64,000 bases of DNA from Ideonella_A sakaiensis_A (GTDB lineage: Bacteria; Pseudomonadota; Gammaproteobacteria; Burkholderiales; Burkholderiaceae_C), in contig NZ_CP182947.1 of NCBI RefSeq assembly GCF_048320135.1, positions 2,604,001 to 2,668,000 on the forward strand, read 5' to 3'. Below the pieces are notes generated by a model. That model was not told where the DNA came from. It made no database searches and saw only the letters and a program-made list of their open reading frames with translations. A program made the position numbers and the translations under genes. Positions 32,683 through 41,002 of this stretch are shown here, one piece after another; the stretch's first letter is position 1; each line of letters begins with the position of its first letter.

Positions 32683-33660
32683 ATGCACCGCCGTCTGTTA
32701 CTCGCCGCCGCCGCCATTCTTGCCAGCAACGCCGTCTCGCTGCCCGCCGTGGCGCAGCAGAGCTGGCCGACCAAGCCGGTGCACATCGTCGTGCCGACCG
32801 GCCCGGGCAGCTCGCTCGACCTGATCGTGCGGCTGATGAGCGACAAGCTGGCCGCGAAATGGGGCCAGTCGGTGGTCGTCGACAACAAGCCGGGTGCCGG
32901 CGGCATGATCGGCGTCGACGTCGCGGCCAAGTCGACCGACAACCACACGATCGCGATCGGCTTCAACGGCCCGGTCGCCTATGCGCACTTCCTGTACAAC
33001 AAGACGCCCTATGCGCCGCTGAAGGACCTGAAGCCGATCATCATGACGACGTCGCAGCCGAATGTGCTGGCGGTCAGCGTCGACAAGGTGCCGGCGAAAA
33101 ACATGGCCGAGTTCATCGCCTGGGCGAAGGCTCAGGGCGACAAGATGAACTACAGCTCGCTCGGCAACGGCAGTTCGGCGCACCTGACAATGGAGCTGTT
33201 CCTGTCTGAAGCCGGGCTGAAGGCCACCCACATCCCGTACAACGGCTCGCCGCCGGCGGCGATGGCGGTCGCGCAGGGCAATGCCGATGCGACCTTCATG
33301 GTCGCGCCGGCGCTGCTCGCCCATGTGCAGAACAACAAGGTGCGGATGCTCGCTGTCAGCTCGGCGCAGCGGCCCGACAGCCTGAAATCGCTGCCGACGC
33401 TGGCCGAATCGGGTTATCCGAAGGTCGAGTCGCTGGCCTGGAACGGCCTGGTCGGGCCGGCATCGATGCCCGATGCGATCGTCGACAGGATCAATGCCGA
33501 TGCCAACGAGGTGCTGAAGGATGAAGCGATCCAGGCTGCGATGGCAAAAAGCGGCCTGACGGTGGTCGGCGGCAGCCCGGCCGATTTCAAGCGGGTGATC
33601 GAGGCCGATGCGCAGCGTTGGGGGCCGATCATCACCAAGCTCGGCGTCAAGCTCGACTGA
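32683..33660 (+). CDS. Bug-family tripartite tricarboxylate transporter substrate-binding protein
   Basis: A 325-residue periplasmic receptor. The signal peptide (MHRRLLLAAAAILASNA, cleavage near AVA) is followed by SWPTKPVHIVVPTGPGSSLDLIVR, VVDNKPGAGGMIGVDVAAKS and the C-terminal RWGPIITKLGVKLD, typical of Bug proteins of the TTT system. They bind carboxylates or other small organic molecules, often without a linked transporter. No membrane components are adjacent. GGAGA lies 7 bp before the ATG. Bug expansion is a Burkholderiales trait. Confidence 0.93.
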   Translation: MHRRLLLAAAAILASNAVSLPAVAQQSWPTKPVHIVVPTGPGSSLDLIVRLMSDKLAAKWGQSVVVDNKPGAGGMIGVDVAAKSTDNHTIAIGFNGPVAYAHFLYNKTPYAPLKDLKPIIMTTSQPNVLAVSVDKVPAKNMAEFIAWAKAQGDKMNYSSLGNGSSAHLTMELFLSEAGLKATHIPYNGSPPAAMAVAQGNADATFMVAPALLAHVQNNKVRMLAVSSAQRPDSLKSLPTLAESGYPKVESLAWNGLVGPASMPDAIVDRINADANEVLKDEAIQAAMAKSGLTVVGGSPADFKRVIEADAQRWGPIITKLGVKLD

Positions 33661-33737
33661 GCACCAGCGGGCAAGCACCGCGGCGCGTCCCGCCGCGGTT
33701 GCAAGCCCGGCACGCCGGCGGCACACTTGCCGGCACG

Positions 33738-34274
33738 ATGACCGACAACAGCAACGACCGCCTCTCGAAACCGTTCACGATCACGCGCCAGTTCGGCGCG
33801 CCGCGTGAACTGGTATTCGACGCACTGACCAAGCGCGACCACCTGCAGCGCTGGATGAGCCCGGCCGGCCTCGAGCCGGTCGCCGGCCGGCTCGACCTGC
33901 GCGAGGGCGGCAGCTACCACTACGGCATGCGCCTGCCCGGCGGCGCAACGATGTGGGGCAAATGGACCTTCCGCGAGATCGCGCCGCCCGAGCGGCTGGT
34001 CACCGTCGTGCAGTTCTCCGACGAAGCCGGCGGGCTGACCCGCCATCCGATGGCGCCGCTGTGGCCGATGCACACGCTGTCGACGACCACCCTCACCGAG
34101 GCCGGCACCGGGCAGACGACGATGACGCTGCAATGGCAGGCGCTGAACGCCACCGAAGCCGAGATGCAGGTATTCGACGCCTCCCACCTGAGCATGGAAA
34201 TGGGCTGGAAAGGCACGATGGACCAGCTCGCGGCACACCTCGACGAGGTGCAGCGCGGCGGCACGAAAGGCTGA
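33738..34274 (+). CDS. SRPBCC (AHSA1-like) domain protein
   Basis: A 178-residue START/Bet v1-like protein: TITRQFGAPRELVFDALTKRDHLQRWM at the start, a central FREIAPPERLVTVVQFSDE, and MEMGWKGTMDQLAAHL at the end are the marks of the AHSA1/CalC group. Such proteins bind hydrophobic ligands; bacterial members often pair with ArsR regulators or VOC proteins. It precedes a VOC-family gene by 80 bp, as is frequent. Substrate unknown. Confidence 0.88.
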   Translation: MTDNSNDRLSKPFTITRQFGAPRELVFDALTKRDHLQRWMSPAGLEPVAGRLDLREGGSYHYGMRLPGGATMWGKWTFREIAPPERLVTVVQFSDEAGGLTRHPMAPLWPMHTLSTTTLTEAGTGQTTMTLQWQALNATEAEMQVFDASHLSMEMGWKGTMDQLAAHLDEVQRGGTKG

Positions 34275-34354
34275 CCTGGCGCAAACCGCCGGCGCGGTCC
34301 GGCGGGCAAGATCGGCAAGGTCTTTGAAGTGGCAACCCCGGAGGGTCGGCAACC

Positions 34355-34831
34355 ATGTCGCAAGTACAAGCCATCTCGCCGTGCCTGTGGTTCACATCGC
34401 TGGCCGAGGAAGCGGCCAACTTCTACGTGTCGGTATTTCCCGATTCGCGGATCGACGAGAGGGTCCGCTGGCCCGAGGGCTTTTTTGCGCCGGCCGGCAG
34501 CGTGCTGACGGTGCGCTTCACGCTTGCCGGGCAGGAATTCATCGCGCTGAACGGCGGCCAGGACTTCCCTTTCACCGAGGCCGTCTCGCTGTCGGTGCGC
34601 TGCGAAACCCAGCCCGAACTCGACTTCTTCTGGGACAGCCTCGGCGACGGCGGATCGACCGGCCAGTGCGGCTGGCTGAAGGACCGCTACGGCCTGTCGT
34701 GGCAGATCGTGCCGACCGCATTGACCGACATCCTCGGCGGCGCCGACCGCGACCGCGCGGCCCGCATCATGCAGGCGATGATGCCGATGACGAAGCTGGA
34801 CATCGCGACGCTGCTGAAGGCGGCGGGGTGA
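34355..34831 (+). CDS. VOC-superfamily (PhnB/3-demethylubiquinone methyltransferase-like) protein
   Basis: A 158-residue glyoxalase-fold protein: ISPCLWFTSLAEEAANFYVSVFPDSRI, ALNGGQDFPFTEAVSLSVRCETQPELD, CGWLKDRYGLSWQIVPTAL. This PhnB-like group is abundant but its reactions are mostly unknown; it is often mis-named ubiquinone methyltransferase. The ATG at 34355 is preceded by GAGGGTCGGC. It probably shares a transcript with the SRPBCC gene. Confidence 0.9.
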   Translation: MSQVQAISPCLWFTSLAEEAANFYVSVFPDSRIDERVRWPEGFFAPAGSVLTVRFTLAGQEFIALNGGQDFPFTEAVSLSVRCETQPELDFFWDSLGDGGSTGQCGWLKDRYGLSWQIVPTALTDILGGADRDRAARIMQAMMPMTKLDIATLLKAAG

Positions 34832-34909
34832 AAACGCTTCAACCGACGCTTGACTGTCCCACCGATACGGCCGGCGCCTGACCAGCCCGTGATCGAAGCC
34901 GAACTGCCA

Positions 34910-35974
34910 ATGCAACGAGCCACCTCCCGATTTCTTCTTCGCATCTCCTCGACCCTGCTTCTCGCCGCAGCCCTCTCCGGCTGCGGCGCAGCACTGACCT
35001 ATTACGCGAGCCTGCCGCAAAACGATGCCGGCAACGACCTCAGCGAGCCGAGCCTGGCGTCCGATGTCTTCCTGACCGAGATGGCGCGTGAATTCGGGTT
35101 GATGGCCTTGTTTGCCGATGTCGTCTACCGCCGCGACATTCCGGCCGATCGGCGGATCGGCAGCGGCTGCAACTACCTCGGCGGCGACGACGCGAAGGTG
35201 CCGAGTTTCGGGATGCCGCACGGCGGACCGCAGGACGGGCGCTGGAAGCGCTGGAATCCGAAGATCGACGGTGTGCAGCCGTGTTTCGACGCATCGGGCC
35301 TGTATTACGAGACCTATGTGTTCGAGGATGGCGACGGCAAGCTCAGGCAGGCGGTGATCGCCTTTCGCGGCACCGAGAACCGCGGCAGCCAGTTTTTCTA
35401 CGACTGGAGTTCGAACCTGACCGCCTTCCTCGGCTTCGAGCCGAACCAGTACACGCTGGTTCGCGAGCGGCTGCCGGCAATCCTCGCCGCGTTGTCGGCC
35501 CGCTTCCGCGCCGACGGCACCCCGCCGCTGATCCATGCGACCGGCCATTCACTCGGTGGCGGGCTGGCGCAGCAGGCGGGCTACATGTCGAAGGACGTCG
35601 CTGCGGTCTACACCTTCAATACCAGCCCGGTGACCAACTGGTCGCATTTGCGGCTCGATGGCGGGATCGGCAATGCCTATCCGATCTTCCACCGCGTCTA
35701 TCACGGCGGCGAGATCCTCGAGAAGATCCGCTTCATCTCGACGAGCTTCACCGATGCACGTTACGGCCGCCACGACATCGGCCTGCAGCTGGCGCCGCGG
35801 CGCGCCTTCGGCGGCCATTCGATGAAGATCATCTCGTGTGAATTCGCCAACCTGATCGCGGCGCAGGATCCGCATCAGCCGGCAAGACACCACTATCCGC
35901 TGAGCTTCATCGAGCAGGTGGTGCTCAACCCCGCATCACCCGACGGTTGCGAGCGTCCGAAAGACGACGACTGA
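34910..35974 (+). CDS. Class-3-lipase-like lipoprotein
   Basis: A 354-residue exported protein with a signal peptide (RISSTLLLAAALSGCGA, lipobox LSGC near residue 25). The C-terminal half holds QAVIAFRGTENRGSQFFYDWSSNL and ATGHSLGGGLAQQAGY, the nucleophile elbow of alpha/beta hydrolases of the fungal lipase (class 3) type, followed by YTFNTSPV. The His is likely in the PARHHYPLSF block near the C-terminus. Surface-exposed or periplasmic lipid ester hydrolysis is likely. The ATG at 34910 is favoured for the signal peptide; an in-frame GTG lies 21 bp upstream. Confidence 0.82.
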   Translation: MQRATSRFLLRISSTLLLAAALSGCGAALTYYASLPQNDAGNDLSEPSLASDVFLTEMAREFGLMALFADVVYRRDIPADRRIGSGCNYLGGDDAKVPSFGMPHGGPQDGRWKRWNPKIDGVQPCFDASGLYYETYVFEDGDGKLRQAVIAFRGTENRGSQFFYDWSSNLTAFLGFEPNQYTLVRERLPAILAALSARFRADGTPPLIHATGHSLGGGLAQQAGYMSKDVAAVYTFNTSPVTNWSHLRLDGGIGNAYPIFHRVYHGGEILEKIRFISTSFTDARYGRHDIGLQLAPRRAFGGHSMKIISCEFANLIAAQDPHQPARHHYPLSFIEQVVLNPASPDGCERPKDDD

Positions 35975-36031
35975 CCATCGGCCGCCCGGCATCCGGCTGC
36001 AGCACAAAACGCTGGCGCCGACAATCCGGCG

Positions 36032-37033
36032 ATGAGCCACCGCACCGCACTGATCTCCGGCACGCTGTTTGCGCTCGCCGCCGGCCTGATGTGGGGCCTC
36101 GTCTTTGTCGGCCCGCTGCTGCTGCGCGACTACCCGGCCGCACTGCACACCTTCGGCCGCTATCTTGCATTCGGCCTGATAGCGCTGCCGCTCGGCTGGC
36201 TCGACCGGCGCCGGCTGCTCGAGCTGACGCGTGCCGACTGGGTCGAGGCCGGCAAGCTCGCGCTGGTCGGCAACATCGTCTATTACCTGTTCCTGTCGAG
36301 CGCACTGCAACGCGCCGGCGGCCCGTTGCCGACGATGATCATCGGCACCTTGCCGGTCGTGATCGCGGTGACTGCCCGGCTGCGCGGCCAGCGCGTCGGC
36401 GTGCGCGTCGAGGCCAGTGTGCCGTGGTCACGGATGCTGCCATCGCTGGCGCTGATCGGCACCGGCATCCTGCTCGTCAATGGCGCGGAGCTGCAGCATC
36501 TGCGCACCGACCCGGCGGTCGATCTCGGCAGCTATGCGCTTGGCGGTTTGTTGGCCATCGGCGCAGTCGCCTGCTGGACCTGGTACCCGATCCGCAATGC
36601 CGAATGGCTGCGCGCCCATGCCGAGCGCAGCCCGCGCAGCTGGGCCACCGCGCAGGGGCTGGCGACGCTGCCGCTCGCGCTTGCCGGCTATATCGGCATG
36701 TGGCTCTGGTCGGCAGCCGGCGGCAGCGACTTTCCGATGCCGCTCGGCCCGCGCGCGGTCGACTTCGTGCTGCTGATGTTCACGATCGGCCTGTTGTCGT
36801 CTTGGCTCGGCACCCTGTGCTGGAACGAGGCGAGCCAGCGCCTGCCGCCGACGCTGAGTGGCCAGCTGATCGTCTTCGAGACGCTGGCAGCGCTGGCCTA
36901 TGCATTTGTCTTGCGCGGCACCTGGCCGCCGGCGCAGACCGTCGCCGGCATCGCGCTGCTGGTTGCCGGCGTCGCGTGGGCACTGCGCGCCAGGCCGCAG
37001 CCGCAGCCGGTGTCGAACGGCGCAGGTGGTTGA
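36032..37033 (+). CDS. EamA-family (drug/metabolite superfamily) transporter
   Basis: A 333-residue inner-membrane protein with about ten hydrophobic helices in two EamA halves: ISGTLFALAAGLMWGLVFVGP at the start and LLSSWLGTLCWNEASQRLPPTLSGQLIVFETLAALAYAFV-like text in the second half. These carriers export amino acids, metabolites or drugs by proton exchange. Nothing in the sequence gives the substrate. It ends 19 bp before the convergent LanC-like gene stop. Confidence 0.88.
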   Translation: MSHRTALISGTLFALAAGLMWGLVFVGPLLLRDYPAALHTFGRYLAFGLIALPLGWLDRRRLLELTRADWVEAGKLALVGNIVYYLFLSSALQRAGGPLPTMIIGTLPVVIAVTARLRGQRVGVRVEASVPWSRMLPSLALIGTGILLVNGAELQHLRTDPAVDLGSYALGGLLAIGAVACWTWYPIRNAEWLRAHAERSPRSWATAQGLATLPLALAGYIGMWLWSAAGGSDFPMPLGPRAVDFVLLMFTIGLLSSWLGTLCWNEASQRLPPTLSGQLIVFETLAALAYAFVLRGTWPPAQTVAGIALLVAGVAWALRARPQPQPVSNGAGG

Positions 37034-37052
37034 TCGCTGAAAACTGCCGCGC

Positions 37053-38291
37053 TCAGAAGATGTCGAGCGTCGGAAACTGGTCGTCCTCGGTGATGCAATT
37101 CCACAGCAGGCAGGCGACGCCGAGATCGCCGGTCCACAGGCTGTGCCGTCCGGCGCCATGCAACGCGCGATGCTGCTCGACCAGTTCGATGCTGTGCATC
37201 GCCAGCGCGCGGCCGCGGGCGAGCCAGATCGGGTCGTCGAAGCGGCGCCACAGCTTCAGGCAGGCCAGCGCGCTGCCCGGCGTGCCGTGGCACAGCGATG
37301 CACCCTTGGTCGACAACGGCCCGGCGCGCCAGACCAGTTCGCCGGCACCGCGCAGCAGCGCATCCCAGTCGGCGCTGCGCGGCGCATTCGCGAGCCGGCA
37401 AACCACACCCGGCGCGCCGTGGCAATCGTGGACCAGCGGCAGATGACCGGGCGCGACGCGCTCCGCATCGACCATCGGATGCCAGTTCAGACAATCGCCA
37501 TCGTGCAACGCGGTCGCCTGCAGCGTCTCCAGCGCGCGGTGCTGCAGCACCGCGACCAGCGCCGGGTCGAGCAGATGGGCGGCGCGGAACGCCGGATAGA
37601 CATTGCCGACGAAGCCGTGGCCGGCACCGAGCAGCCGGCGCTTTGCGCCATAAAGATCCTGCTCCCAGATCCAGGTGCCGGTATCGGGGTCGATCAGCAT
37701 CTCGTCGAGCAACACCTGCATGCCTTGCTGCAGCAGCTCGGCCCAGCGCGCTTCGCCGCTGGCCTCGGCCATGTGGATCGCCGCGACCAGCGTGCCCGGG
37801 CTGCCCCACAGCGCTTCACGAGCCGGGTTGCGCAGGTTGCCGCGGACGACGTCGAACAAGGCGTCGGCGGTTGCTGCCTGGTGCGTCGCACGCCACTGCA
37901 GCAGCAAGGCGCCACTTTCGCCGAGCAGGTAGGAAGCCGAGCCGTGCTGCTCATGCGCCAAGGCATCGCGCGTTCGCCGCGGCAGCTGTTCGATCGCCGC
38001 GCTGAAATCGGTCTGCAGTTCGATCGCCTGCTGGTGCTGCAGATGGCGCAATGCCCAGATCACGCCGGCCGCGCCGAAGTAGAGGTGGTGTTGGGCGCCG
38101 GGCTGCTGCGCATCGTCGAGCGGATGGGTTTTCCAGCCGGCATCGGCGGCGTCGAATTCGGCCTCGGCTGCAGCGGCGATCCGCCGGACTGCCTGCCACG
38201 CGGCATCGGCATTCCACGCAGTGGTGGTCAGCGGCTGATGGCGCGCCGGGTCGAACAGCGCCGACCGGGCCGACGTCTTGCTGGCACCCAT
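37053..38291 (-). CDS. Lanthionine synthetase C-like (LanC/LanCL) protein
   Basis: A 412-residue double-helical alpha-toroid protein with the four active-site residues of LanC cyclases in place: His225 (GAGHGFVGN), zinc ligand Cys290 (HDCHGAPGV), and the Cys334-His335 pair (LCHGTPGSA), matching NisC His212, Cys284, Cys330 and His331. LanC adds a Cys thiol to dehydroalanine or dehydrobutyrine; eukaryotic LanCL add glutathione to such residues. No precursor peptide or LanB/LanM dehydratase gene is nearby, so a stand-alone or thiol-addition role is more likely. The ATG at 38291 is set by the neighbouring BNR gene stop 19 bp upstream. Confidence 0.88.
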   Translation of the reverse strand: MGASKTSARSALFDPARHQPLTTTAWNADAAWQAVRRIAAAAEAEFDAADAGWKTHPLDDAQQPGAQHHLYFGAAGVIWALRHLQHQQAIELQTDFSAAIEQLPRRTRDALAHEQHGSASYLLGESGALLLQWRATHQAATADALFDVVRGNLRNPAREALWGSPGTLVAAIHMAEASGEARWAELLQQGMQVLLDEMLIDPDTGTWIWEQDLYGAKRRLLGAGHGFVGNVYPAFRAAHLLDPALVAVLQHRALETLQATALHDGDCLNWHPMVDAERVAPGHLPLVHDCHGAPGVVCRLANAPRSADWDALLRGAGELVWRAGPLSTKGASLCHGTPGSALACLKLWRRFDDPIWLARGRALAMHSIELVEQHRALHGAGRHSLWTGDLGVACLLWNCITEDDQFPTLDIF

Positions 38292-38310
38292 GGCGTGTAC
38301 CGGAAATTCC

Positions 38311-39387
38311 TCAGCCGAAGCGCACCGCGTGGATCGGCGGCAGATTGGCCGACACCTGCTGCCAGTGGTCGCCGCCATCGGCGCTGGCCCACAGGTTGCC
38401 GGTGGTCGAACCCATCAGCAGGTGCTGACCGTCGTCGGAGACGGCAAGACCGTGGCGGTAGACCAGGTCATAACAGTGTTGCTGCGGCAAGCCGTTGCGT
38501 TGGCTGGCAAAACTTGCCGCGTCGTCGCTGGTGCGGTTGACGAACAGCGCCGCTTCCAGCGGCACCCGCCGCTCGTCGGACTGGGCCGGTGCAAACCAGG
38601 CGGTCGCCGGATCCTGCGGATGCACCGCAACGGCAAAACCGAATGACGAACCGGGCGCGCCGTCGATCGGCTGCCACGACGCCGCGTTGTCGGTCGAGCG
38701 CCAGATGCCGCAGTGATGCTGGCACCACAAGGTGTCGGGAGCGGCCGCACAGCGGACGATGCGGTGCGGATCCTGCGTATTGCCGTCTTCAGCCGCCTCG
38801 GGTGGCATGTAGCTGGCCTTCATGCCGCTGGCCTGCAGCGCCCAGCTTGCGCCGTCGTCGGTCGTGACCCAGACACCGCCGCAGCTGATGCCGACCAGCA
38901 CTTCGCCGGGCCGCTGCGGATGCGGGCAGATCGAATGGATGCCCGGCACGTCGTAGCCACCGCCGAACCATGCCGTCCGTCCAGGTTGGTTCCACAGGCT
39001 TTCGACGAGCTGCCAGCTGCGCCCGAAATCGGCCGAGCGGAACAGGCCGCCGGGCAGCGTGCCGGCCCAGACCGTGCCATTCGCCGCTTCCAGCGACCAG
39101 ATCTGCACCAGCTTCCACGGCGGGCCCTCGGCGCCTTCGGGCTGCGGCGGATATTGCGGCGTCGCAACCTCGGTCCAGCTTTCGCCGGCATCGTCGGACG
39201 CATGGACCTTGACACCGAAATGGCCCAGATTCAGCGCTGCCAGCATGCGCCCGTCGGCCTGCGGTGGCAGCAGCATGCTGACCGGCTCGGCGAGAAAACT
39301 GATGTGATGGATGTTCCAGCCCTGCGCACCGCGGCGCAGCTCGAACAGGCCCTTGCGGGTGGCAACCCAGGCACGGTTGTTTGTCAT
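38311..39387 (-). CDS. BNR-repeat (sialidase-like beta-propeller) protein
   Basis: A 358-residue propeller protein with repeated Asp-boxes: VHASDDAGESWTEV, FRSADFGRSWQL, WVTTDDGASWALQ, WRSTDNAASWQP and WASADGGDHWQQ. Catalytic residues of real sialidases are not recognised, and the start MTNNRAWVATRKGLFELRR has no signal peptide, so it is a cytoplasmic scaffold or enzyme of unknown reaction. It starts 3 bp after the MoaD/ThiS-like gene and is followed at 19 bp by the LanC-like gene. BNR proteins are often found next to MoaD/ThiS genes, so the pair may be a functional unit. Confidence 0.85.
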   Translation of the reverse strand: MTNNRAWVATRKGLFELRRGAQGWNIHHISFLAEPVSMLLPPQADGRMLAALNLGHFGVKVHASDDAGESWTEVATPQYPPQPEGAEGPPWKLVQIWSLEAANGTVWAGTLPGGLFRSADFGRSWQLVESLWNQPGRTAWFGGGYDVPGIHSICPHPQRPGEVLVGISCGGVWVTTDDGASWALQASGMKASYMPPEAAEDGNTQDPHRIVRCAAAPDTLWCQHHCGIWRSTDNAASWQPIDGAPGSSFGFAVAVHPQDPATAWFAPAQSDERRVPLEAALFVNRTSDDAASFASQRNGLPQQHCYDLVYRHGLAVSDDGQHLLMGSTTGNLWASADGGDHWQQVSANLPPIHAVRFG

Positions 39388-39390
39388 CGT

Positions 39391-39660
39391 TCAGCCTCCG
39401 GACAAGGCCTGCATCACGAAAACCCGGCTTTCGGGCCGCAGCGGGTCGGCCATCGCGACGCGGTCGTCGCTGCGTCTGCCGTCGATGAAGGCCACGACAT
39501 TGGCCCGCAGATGGCCCTGGTCGTCAAGCAGGTAAGCCCGCAGCCGCGGGTTGACGACGAAGGCGTCGTCGAGGGCCGCGCGCAAGGTCGATGCATTGCT
39601 GTCGACGTCTACGACATCGAGAAACCGGCGCAGCTGCGGCGTGAAGAAGATCTTCGCCAT
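39391..39660 (-). CDS. MoaD/ThiS-like sulfur carrier protein
   Basis: An 89-residue ubiquitin-like protein: KIFFTPQLRRFLDV, LRAALDDAFVVNPRLRAYLLDDQG, VVAFIDGRRSDDRVAMADPL, ending in ALSGG. The C-terminal GG is the diagnostic of MoaD and ThiS, which carry sulfur as a thiocarboxylate after adenylation. No MoeB/ThiF-type E1 gene or MoaE is nearby, so the activating enzyme must be elsewhere. It sits 20 bp after the HAD gene and 3 bp before the BNR gene. Confidence 0.88.
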   Translation of the reverse strand: MAKIFFTPQLRRFLDVVDVDSNASTLRAALDDAFVVNPRLRAYLLDDQGHLRANVVAFIDGRRSDDRVAMADPLRPESRVFVMQALSGG

Positions 39661-39680
39661 CGCGCCGGCCTCGCCGCCGT

Positions 39681-40388
39681 TCAGTTTCGGTCCAGTTGCC
39701 GAGCCAGTTCGGTCAGGCTGGCGGCAGTGAAATCGACCGGACCTTCGGCCGCTGCCTCGCCGAGGCCGGGGCCATATTCGTCCGGCCGGGCGATGAATGC
39801 GGTGCGCAGCCCGCATTCGGCTGCGGCGGCCAGATCGGACGAATGGGCGGCGACCATCATCACCTGCTCGGGCCGGCAGTCGAATGCATCGCAGGCGTTC
39901 AGGTAGACCGCCGGCTTCGGTTTGTAGTCGCGCGCGAGTTCGGCGCCGACGATCGCGTCCCACGGAAATTCGTTGCGCCGCGCGAGATCGACCATCAGCG
40001 AGATATTGCCGTTCGAACACGGCGCGATTCGGTACGACTTGCGCAACATCGCCAGACCCTGCGGCACGTCGGGCCAGGCATCGAGCCGGTGCCAGGCAAG
40101 GTTCAGATCGACACGTGTGGTCTCGTCAATGTGATCGAGGCCGAACTGGGCGAGCACGACATCGAGGTTGCGCCGGTGCAGCAGATCGAGTTTCGAGAAG
40201 GGCAGCTTGCCGCTGCGCACCTCTTCCATTGCCGGCTGGTACTGGTTGCGCCAGACATCGGCAAACGCCAACCAGTCGACGTTGACCCCGAGCGGCGCCA
40301 GCAGCACACGGCTCTCGCGCGCGATTGAACTGCGCCAGTCGACGAGCGTGCCAAAAACATCAAAGATCAGCGCATGGATCTTGGGCAT
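39681..40388 (-). CDS. HAD-superfamily hydrolase, haloacid dehalogenase type II-like
   Basis: A 235-residue HAD protein: nucleophile Asp in FDVFGTLVDW, motif II in APCSNGNISL, Lys in RDYKPKPAVY, and motif IV VAAHSSDLAAAAECGL, where most relatives read HN-x-DL. The pattern is that of type II dehalogenases; many such proteins are phosphatases. It is the first gene of the four-gene minus-strand operon with the MoaD-like, BNR and LanC-like genes. Confidence 0.88.
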   Translation of the reverse strand: MPKIHALIFDVFGTLVDWRSSIARESRVLLAPLGVNVDWLAFADVWRNQYQPAMEEVRSGKLPFSKLDLLHRRNLDVVLAQFGLDHIDETTRVDLNLAWHRLDAWPDVPQGLAMLRKSYRIAPCSNGNISLMVDLARRNEFPWDAIVGAELARDYKPKPAVYLNACDAFDCRPEQVMMVAAHSSDLAAAAECGLRTAFIARPDEYGPGLGEAAAEGPVDFTAASLTELARQLDRN

Positions 40389-40493
40389 CGTTGGTAAGCG
40401 GGCGCGGACTGCGCGCCGCGACGAATCGCGATGCCCGACTGTAGCGCGATCAGAGCGGCCGCAGCACCGGCTGCAACCCGCCCTGGCGGCGCG

Positions 40494-40844
40494 TCAACGC
40501 AGCGGCGAAGCCGGCGCCTTTGCCGGCACCGGATCGGTCGACTTCGGCGCCGAATGGTCGTTGTTCTGGCCGCCGAGCGGCATCGCGACCGATTCGCTGA
40601 CCGGTGGCAACGGCGCGACGTGCAAGGTCGCCGGCGGCCCGGCCAGCGCCTGGTCGTTGTTGCGGTTCAATGCAACGCTGGCCGGCGGCAGTGATGGGTC
40701 GCTGGACGGATAGGCCAGCAGTGCAGCGCGTTCGGATTGCTCGATCTCGGCCTTCGGAACATCGGGTTCGGAAGGACGGCGGTCGCAGGCAGCGAGGCCG
40801 ATCGTCGCGGCCAGCAGGCCGGCAGTCAGGGTCAGTTTCAGCAT
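40494..40844 (-). CDS. Small hypothetical lipoprotein
   Basis: A 116-residue protein with a clear signal peptide and lipobox (MLKLTLTAGLLAATIGLAAC, Cys20) and a Pro/Ser-rich low-complexity remainder. No domain is recognised. GGAG lies upstream of the ATG at 40844. It could belong to the oxidase operon (158 bp beyond the heme O synthase stop) or stand alone; the function is unknown. Confidence 0.75.
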   Translation of the reverse strand: MLKLTLTAGLLAATIGLAACDRRPSEPDVPKAEIEQSERAALLAYPSSDPSLPPASVALNRNNDQALAGPPATLHVAPLPPVSESVAMPLGGQNNDHSAPKSTDPVPAKAPASPLR

Positions 40845-41002
40845 GGTGTTGTTCTCCGTCGGTGCGGTCGACGCCTGGGCTGCATGGCAACAAAGGCGCG
40901 GGTTCCGCGATGACAGCAGTATCGACAGCATGCCGGTGGCCGGGCATCGGACGACGCCGCAAGCAGGGGTTTGGCGGCGTCCTACGGCCGGCGTGGCGCC
41001 GC

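Noticed and set aside
37053..38291. A lanthipeptide biosynthetic cluster around the LanC-like gene.
   Set aside because: No precursor peptide, LanB, LanM or dedicated transporter gene is near; the neighbours are HAD, MoaD-like and BNR genes.
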